Below are positions 17,766 through 23,368 of a stretch of DNA of 23,368 nt, one piece after another. Source of the stretch: Dimorphilus gyrociliatus (taxonomy: Eukaryota > Annelida > Polychaeta > Dinophilidae); assembly GCA_904063045.1 (NCBI GenBank), contig CAJFCJ010000175.1, forward strand, positions 1 through 23,368. The letters run 5' to 3'. The notes beneath the pieces were generated by a model. That model did no database searches. It worked only from the letters and a program-made list of their open reading frames with translations, and was not told the DNA's origin. How positions within the stretch are numbered: the stretch's first letter is position 1; each line of letters opens with the position of its first letter. The position numbers and the translations under genes were made by a program.

Positions 17766-20635
17766 GTTAGTCGCTAAAATAACCTTAACAAACTAATATT
17801 TCTAATAGTTTGCATTGTTTTCCCTCTCTCTCTAACTAATTGTAAAAAGGAATAGAAATTAATTTATAAATTGAAAAGTAAGAAAAGAGAAAATAGTTGA
17901 TAATTTTTGATGATTGAAAAGAAACCCCGTTGTCAATTGATGCGAAACCCTTGATAAAGTTTAGAAAATCCTAGTCAGCAAAAAGCACTTGAAATTTACT
18001 AATTTCTTTAACTCGACTTTTCTCTTTGCATTTCCAAACCCATATGTTAACAGTCATATTTCTATTCTACTGTGAATGAAGGTTATCAGTAATTGCTTAT
18101 TTGGCGCGAGATTGTTTTAGATTTAAAAAAGTCGGATATTAACAATGACAAGCTTCATCCGATTATTTACAGAATTGAAACGAAATAGCCGGAAGTTCAT
18201 TAATAAGTCACTATTAAAACTGTTTAAAATCAAATTTTATATTATTAAATGTTTTGGTATTCCAATTATTTTCTGTATATATGTCTAATGAAAATAATTC
18301 AGCTAAAAATAGATATTACTCTATCAGAATAAGATTTAGAACATTGACCCTTTTTTTACCAATTCGTTAATATCTATATAAGTTTCCCAATTATTGGTCC
18401 AATTTTCGAGTTAATGAATAATTTAATCTTAAAATATAGGATACAGCTGAATAATAATTGCATTTAAGAGATAGAGTTAGAGAGAAAACGCAAAATCTAG
18501 CGAACTCCTCTAAACAATTAATATTTTATTCATAATCCTTTCTCTTTCCTCTTTTAAATCCTTTTTCGTTATTTTATATTATTTTATGATAATCTCTTAT
18601 TAAAAGGTGCTTGGTATAATCAATTTGCTTCTACATTTCAATTGGACGTTTATTAATGTCGTCTACTCGAAGGGTAGCTATGGTTCAAAGGCGGCCGAGA
18701 GTCTCAAGGGTGAAGCCAAACGTCATTCCATTTGTCTAGACATGGTTAAAATTATACGGCAACAGGATCCAGTCAGTGCCTATGATAAAATTGTTGCTGA
18801 TTTTAAAAAAAGTGAAGCCAGAGTCATCGTCGTTTATTTGGATCAGGAAGAGTTGCATATGCTTTTTTCAGCAGTAATCCGAGCAGACTTAGTGGATAAT
18901 TTCACTTGGGTTGGCAGCGACGGTCTAGGTTTAAATACTGACGATATGCAAGGAGTTGAAAGCGTTGCTCGGCGGGCACTGGCCTTGAGAACGCAAACTT
19001 CTATTGTAGATGAATTTCAAGACTATTTTAAACAGTTAAATCCAGACAAGGCACCTGGAAACCCCTGGATTAAAGAAATGTGGGAAAAAATGTTTGATTG
19101 TAGCTGGAATATAGACTGTGATAAATCCAAAGTAGTGGGTGACTCAAAGCTTTATGATCCAGAGGGTTCAGTCGGAAAGATCATTGACATTGTGTATGCC
19201 TTTGCTGAAGCAGTTTCGATTATTATCCATCAAGACTGTCCAGATGTTGTTGGTGATCAATTAGATCATTGTCTCCGAGGTAAAAAGATTTATTCTCGTC
19301 TTCGCGAATTGTCCTTCAAAGGTTAACAATCAATAATGAAATTAAGCTACCTGTAAAATAGTAGATACCAAAACCCATAAAAAAACAACCAGAAAAGATA
19401 AAAATCGTTTATAATTTTCCAATGGCCTAACGTCTCATTTATTTCAATTTTTTTATCTTTCCTAAAAAATTTGCCCATCTCTCTTAAGGTTGAAGATAAA
19501 AGTAAAATCTTCAACAAGGATACGGTAAAAGTGTTGCATAGTGGAAAAAATTGATATTTTTTCTTTATAGTATAGATATCATAGTCCAGAAATTATTAAT
19601 CTACATCTTTATGAAAGTAAACGTTAAGAGTTTATCAAAATTAAGTATATGAAGGAAACTGAATACATGGGAAAACAAACAATATTGATGGTTTAACAGC
19701 TGAAAGGTTAACTTTTAAAAGTAAAAGTAATCAGATAAAATCATTCTAGACCAAATTGGTCACATGACTTATGCAAAAATCTGTTTTACTATTCTCCAGC
19801 ATGTTTCCCACTTGGAATACAAACGATATATTCTAAAATACAAAAGCTCCAGTTAATTATGGAATGCGATTATGCTATATCTAGACATAACTGAACTGTA
19901 GTGTGTATCTGTTGTAATATATTGAAAACATAAGGGTAAAACCCATATTAGATCCAGATCAACGATACCAAACAGTCACGTGCGTGAACTTACAAATCAA
20001 TCAACCAAAAGTAGAGGTAGTTTGTCACTTTAACTAAATTATCTTACTATAGTTTTATACGGATCTCTCAACAGCTAAGACCCCCCCGCCTTAGCTTCTC
20101 CACCCCCTCTTTTTATTCTCTTCATCTGTTACCTTGCCAAAGAAATGTTCTTTTTTTTTATCTGTATATAATAAAACGGAGAAAAGAAAATAATTAATCG
20201 GGAAATTTTCTCCATCTATACTAAAGAAGACTACGTAAAACTAGCTCTTTCTTATTGATTTTTTCCCAAAATTTCTTGGAAAAAGTCCAATGTTATTTAA
20301 ATCATCTTTAACAAAACTAGACTGCAATATTTAAAAAAATTCACATGCAGATATTAGTCTCAATATATTTATTATAAGGAAGAAGTCTTTGTCTCTTTTG
20401 CCAACAGAAATGAAATATAATGACACCGGAATAACGTGAAAACTATCCTTTAACTTGTAACAAAGTGATGACACCCATTAACTCTTCAATTATCTAGTTA
20501 GCGATAGTTTATAAACTTCGTTTTTGAAATAATATAAAGGATTATTTCCAGGGAGGTTTCCTGGCAACGCATTACTCACGGGAATTGATTGTTATTTTAA
20601 CAATATAATCATATTATTTGTAAATTTTATATATA

Positions 20636-20670
<35 letters not shown>

Positions 20671-22095
20671 CATTACATATATATATATATATATATATAT
20701 GTTAAGAAATGTTCAAAAATAACAATAAAAAACACAAACTAAGCAAATTTTATATACAATATAATAATTTTATTGATTGCTAACCTTTTAAATCAAAGGA
20801 AAATCTGGTCATGTTGAGTTTACAGAGGATGGAGATATTCAAGATGGCTACGAAATTGTTGTATTAGAAGAAAAGGGTCACAATGTGTATAAATCTTCTA
20901 AAGTAGCTGAATTTAATATTGGAAATTCTAATTTAACATTCTATCGACCTGTTAATTGGCCAAATGGCAATCCACCAGTTTCTTCTTGTGGGCCAACTTG
21001 TAGACCCGGCTACGTATATTCCTACGGGAAGAATACCTGTTGCTGGCGGTGTCTACAATGTTCACTAAATGAGATAACTATAAACGACACCCATTGCGCC
21101 CCTTGTCCGGAATCGGAATGGCCAGATATCACCTTTTCTCGTTGTGATCCAATAGCGGCTGAAATTATTCCATGGAATGATCCCCTAGCTATAGTTATGA
21201 GAGTATTGGGGATATTAGGAACGTTCGTTTGCTTCATCGTTTTCTTTTTTTACGTTAAAGTGAGACTTCTTTTAAAGAATCTTCAACCACAGAGAAACCA
21301 TGAAAATCTTAAATTATATATTTACAAACATAATCAATTTTCTAATGTACTAGTATTTAAATGACGAGGGTAGAGGCAAATTCTAAATATCTTAAATTTG
21401 TATAATTTATTTATTCCTGATGATACAAGGCGATTGATCAATGCGACACCTGATCAACTTCGAAGTAGAGCACGATTTTTTTTTTATCTTTTTGAGAATA
21501 TTACTTTAACACTTGTTTACTATTTGGTTTTAAAAAGTAGAGTTAAGGGATTGGAAGCTCTCGAAAACTAAATATTCTTAAGTCTACTTAAGAGAGCGTA
21601 AAAACCTCTTTCTAAGATCTTTTTGTTTCCATAATCACTTGTAATTATAAGTACAATATAACATGATAAACAAAAAAGGGAGGGAAATTCAAATATGGTT
21701 TTAGCCTAGGGGAGTTTGGAAAAAGGGTTTCTCCAGTTTTACCATTAAAGTTCTATTGGTTATCTTGTCAGATATTTTATTAGAAGTGTCACTTTAAGCA
21801 CTCTGAAGCAAAAATTATTAAGGCTACCAGCAGAGAGTTATCTTTTATAATGTTAGGAGGAAGTAGTATACATTATGTATTGGTTTTAACTATCGTTTGT
21901 CAACCACAGACTTTTATTTGTTATTTAAACTATATTGGCTGCAACGTTTGTTTTACGGTCGTCTATTCCGCTCTACTGATTCGAACTAACCGAATTTACC
22001 GGATTTTTAAGCATGGTAGACGAACAAAAGCACCGCCAAATTTAACATCGCCTCTCTCCCAGGTTCTACTCTCCTTCAGTCTTGTTTCTATACAG
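17253..22095 (+). CDS. Metabotropic glutamate receptor-family class C GPCR (partial, 3' end beyond window)
   Basis: Dimeric plasma-membrane receptor for an amino-acid-like ligand, coupling to G proteins. Join: 17253-17765, 18607-19321, 20799-21259, 21799-22095 and on, all in phase, 662 codons so far against about 850-1,000 in the family. ATG 17253 follows an in-frame stop at 17217. Signal peptide about 1-15. Ligand-binding domain about 24-460 with C42-C85 as the expected disulfide. Nine-cysteine domain 473-525 (CxxxC, CCWRC, CxxC). TM1 is about 538-562, TM2 starts near 577, and the class C loop RTNRIYRIF lies near 625-633. Pocket residues by eye: S148, D168, Y196, D276 and K398 match mGluR1 T188, D208, Y236, D318 and K409, but mGluR1 R78 aligns with Y54. 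The ligand may therefore not be glutamate, as known for insect mXR (mangetout). Confidence 0.93.
17766..18606 (+). other. mGluR-type intron 1
   Basis: 841 bp, AT-rich, GT at 17766 and AG at 18605-18606. I see no feature in it. Confidence 0.85.
18607..19321 (+). CDS. mGluR-type exon B: LB2 lobe and return to LB1
   Basis: Residues 172-409 plus one base. The acceptor is preceded by TTAAAAG and the donor is GTTAAC at 19322. FNWTFINVVYSKGSYGSKA carries Y196. WVGSDG carries D276, but the following Trp of the family motif is Leu. NPWIKEMWEKMFDC, GKIIDIVYAFAEAV and LSFKG match conserved family blocks. C214 is placed like the cysteine that links this lobe to the cysteine-rich domain. Confidence 0.93.
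19322..20798 (+). other. mGluR-type intron 2
   Basis: 1,477 bp. Contains a small hairpin with a C-run loop (20073-20096) and two AT microsatellites near its end (20639-20668, 20677-20700). No coding potential seen. Confidence 0.85.
20639..20700. repeat. Double (AT)n microsatellite
   Basis: Two AT runs separated by TACATTAC, about 100 bp before the exon C acceptor. Confidence 0.93.
20799..21259 (+). CDS. mGluR-type exon C: end of ligand domain, cysteine-rich domain, TM1
   Basis: Acceptor AATCAAAG (20798) and donor GTGAGA (21260), phase 1 in and 0 out. Residues 410-563. EDGDIQDGYEIVVL fits the family's DGDAPGRYDI region. C473, C477, C490, C491, C494, C497, C509, C512 and C525 make the complete nine-cysteine domain. 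A hydrophobic TM1 follows (about 538-562). Confidence 0.94.
21260..21798 (+). other. mGluR-type intron 3
   Basis: 539 bp, AT-rich. The frame stays open for about 100 bases past the donor but loses all family similarity. I see no feature in it. Confidence 0.8.
21799..22095 (+). CDS. mGluR-type exon D: TM2, TM3 and start of TM4
   Basis: Acceptor CACTTTAAG (21798) and donor GTAAGA (22096), 99 codons, phase 0 on both sides. Residues 564-662. IIKATSRELSF is the first intracellular loop motif (family: VKATSRELSY). RTNRIYRIF is the TM3-loop motif and SPLSQVLLSFSLVSIQ starts TM4. Confidence 0.94.
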
Positions 22096-23368
22096 GTAAG
22101 AAGTTTTATTTGCTAGATTTTTCTTTCCTTCTTTACATTAACGCATTTTGCTTATCTACATAAAAACTACGGTTGTCTATTTCTTGTATTTATATGTACA
22201 GTTTACACACAAATCGATAAAAAAGAACAAATAATTTCTTTATTTTTCTTCATTGACCCTCCTAGAATAAAGTGTGAAAACTGCGTAGTTTTGATTTTCA
22301 TCATGGAAAAATTACCTTTATATTGACTAAACATTCACGTTTCTTACGAAATTAGCTCTTCCCTATCAATCATTTGTTTAGTATTTATCTTCAGTTCATA
22401 TACAATTTAAAATATAATTCAATAGAAATTAACTTGTTAATTATCATTATTTTATTATGAGATATCTTTCATTTAAGAAAATATATATTGAACGTTTATT
22501 GCCTATATCATTAATTCCTTTGCACGGTTCAAATTTGCCTTATTGATCCTATTTAATGCCAAATCAATTGTCGCATAACTAAGCAGAAAAGATTCGTGAT
22601 TTACTTTTTCAATTCTACTGCTGTAATATTTGTAAAAAATGAGAGTAAAGGAGAAACGAATAGTTTCTCCTCTACCCTACTATGTGAAAGAAAGTAAAAC
22701 TGTCAAAAATATAAAAACAGTTACTTTGGTATGCAATAAACTTGATCTTAAGTGTAAGAATCTATTATATCTAAAGGATGTACTTTTTATAAACCTCTTA
22801 GTACAGTTATAAGAGATTTAAAATGGGGATGAATACTTCGAAAAACAGAAAAGACAAATACAAAATGGGTTTTCGTAAAGTAGCATTGTCACCACGTTTT
22901 TTTTCTTACTATCTAATGCATTGTAGTAGTTTTATATCACAAGCTTGACTTTGATGTCCAAAGTAGGTAAAGACATGCGATTCTAATTATATTTGCTATT
23001 AAATACTATATTTTCTCTTTTATTTCAAAATATAGTATTATTTTATCTGGACTTTGTGATCAAATCATTTATGTTGTAAATAACAGCTATCTTAATGCGT
23101 ATTTAACTTTTATTATTATATATAAGCTTATCTACAGTATATACACTATAATAAATTTAGTGTACACATTATTTGTAATACAGTGCTTATCTTGATAAAT
23201 AAGGGTGTTATACAGCTAAGAGTGCATTGAAAGACAAATACTAGAAATTGAGATGAGTGCGTATTGTTTTAAATTATTAGGAAACATTGGTAAAACTATA
23301 TAGTGATAGTAATACGCCCTTAGTTTTGATATAAAATTATAAAATTTTATTGTTAATACGAATTAAAG
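22096..23368 (+). other. mGluR-type intron 4, running off the window
   Basis: At least 1,273 bp. I searched for the TM4-5 motifs that should follow (FVWFVVDPP-like, then TM5-7) and found none, so the rest of the gene should lie past the right edge. Confidence 0.75.

Noticed and set aside
21022-21237. 71-codon minus-strand open frame
   Set aside because: Antisense to the cysteine-rich domain exon of the mGluR-type gene.

Overview
The window looks like nuclear DNA of an invertebrate animal. It is very AT-rich, its genes are split by GT-AG introns, it is dotted with TA, TG and GA microsatellites, and it carries a dead Tc1-like DNA transposon. I cannot place the species. The two receptor families are typical of arthropods and other protostomes, and the metabotropic-glutamate-type gene has a ligand-pocket change reminiscent of the insect mXR (mangetout) group, but neither fixes a clade.

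Layout on the + strand: (1) 1-2950, AT-rich non-coding DNA with a pyrimidine tract. (2) 2951-11405, an eleven-exon gene for a class B (secretin-family) GPCR of the CRF / diuretic hormone 44 receptor type. The exons join in phase into one 395-codon frame with six ectodomain cysteines and seven membrane segments. The second intron is about 4 kb, while the last six introns are only 66-127 bp. (3) 8346-9907, inside the fourth intron, a 1,562-bp Tc1-like element in opposite orientation. It has paired inner and outer terminal repeats (IR/DR structure) and a broken transposase. (4) 11406-17252, about 5.8 kb of intergenic AT-rich DNA. (5) 17253-22095 and beyond the right edge, a class C GPCR of the metabotropic glutamate receptor family. 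Four exons encode the signal peptide, the whole ligand-binding domain, the nine-cysteine domain and TM1 to about the start of TM4. TM5-7 and the tail are not in the window.

Both genes encode plasma-membrane receptors, one for a peptide hormone and one for an amino-acid-like ligand. They lie head to tail and nothing in the sequence links their regulation. The points most worth a second look are the Arg-to-Tyr change in the amino-acid pocket, an in-phase alternative last exon for the class B receptor, and the deletion-derived IR/DR transposon. All exon joins come from reading splice signals and protein family patterns by eye; no transcript data were available.
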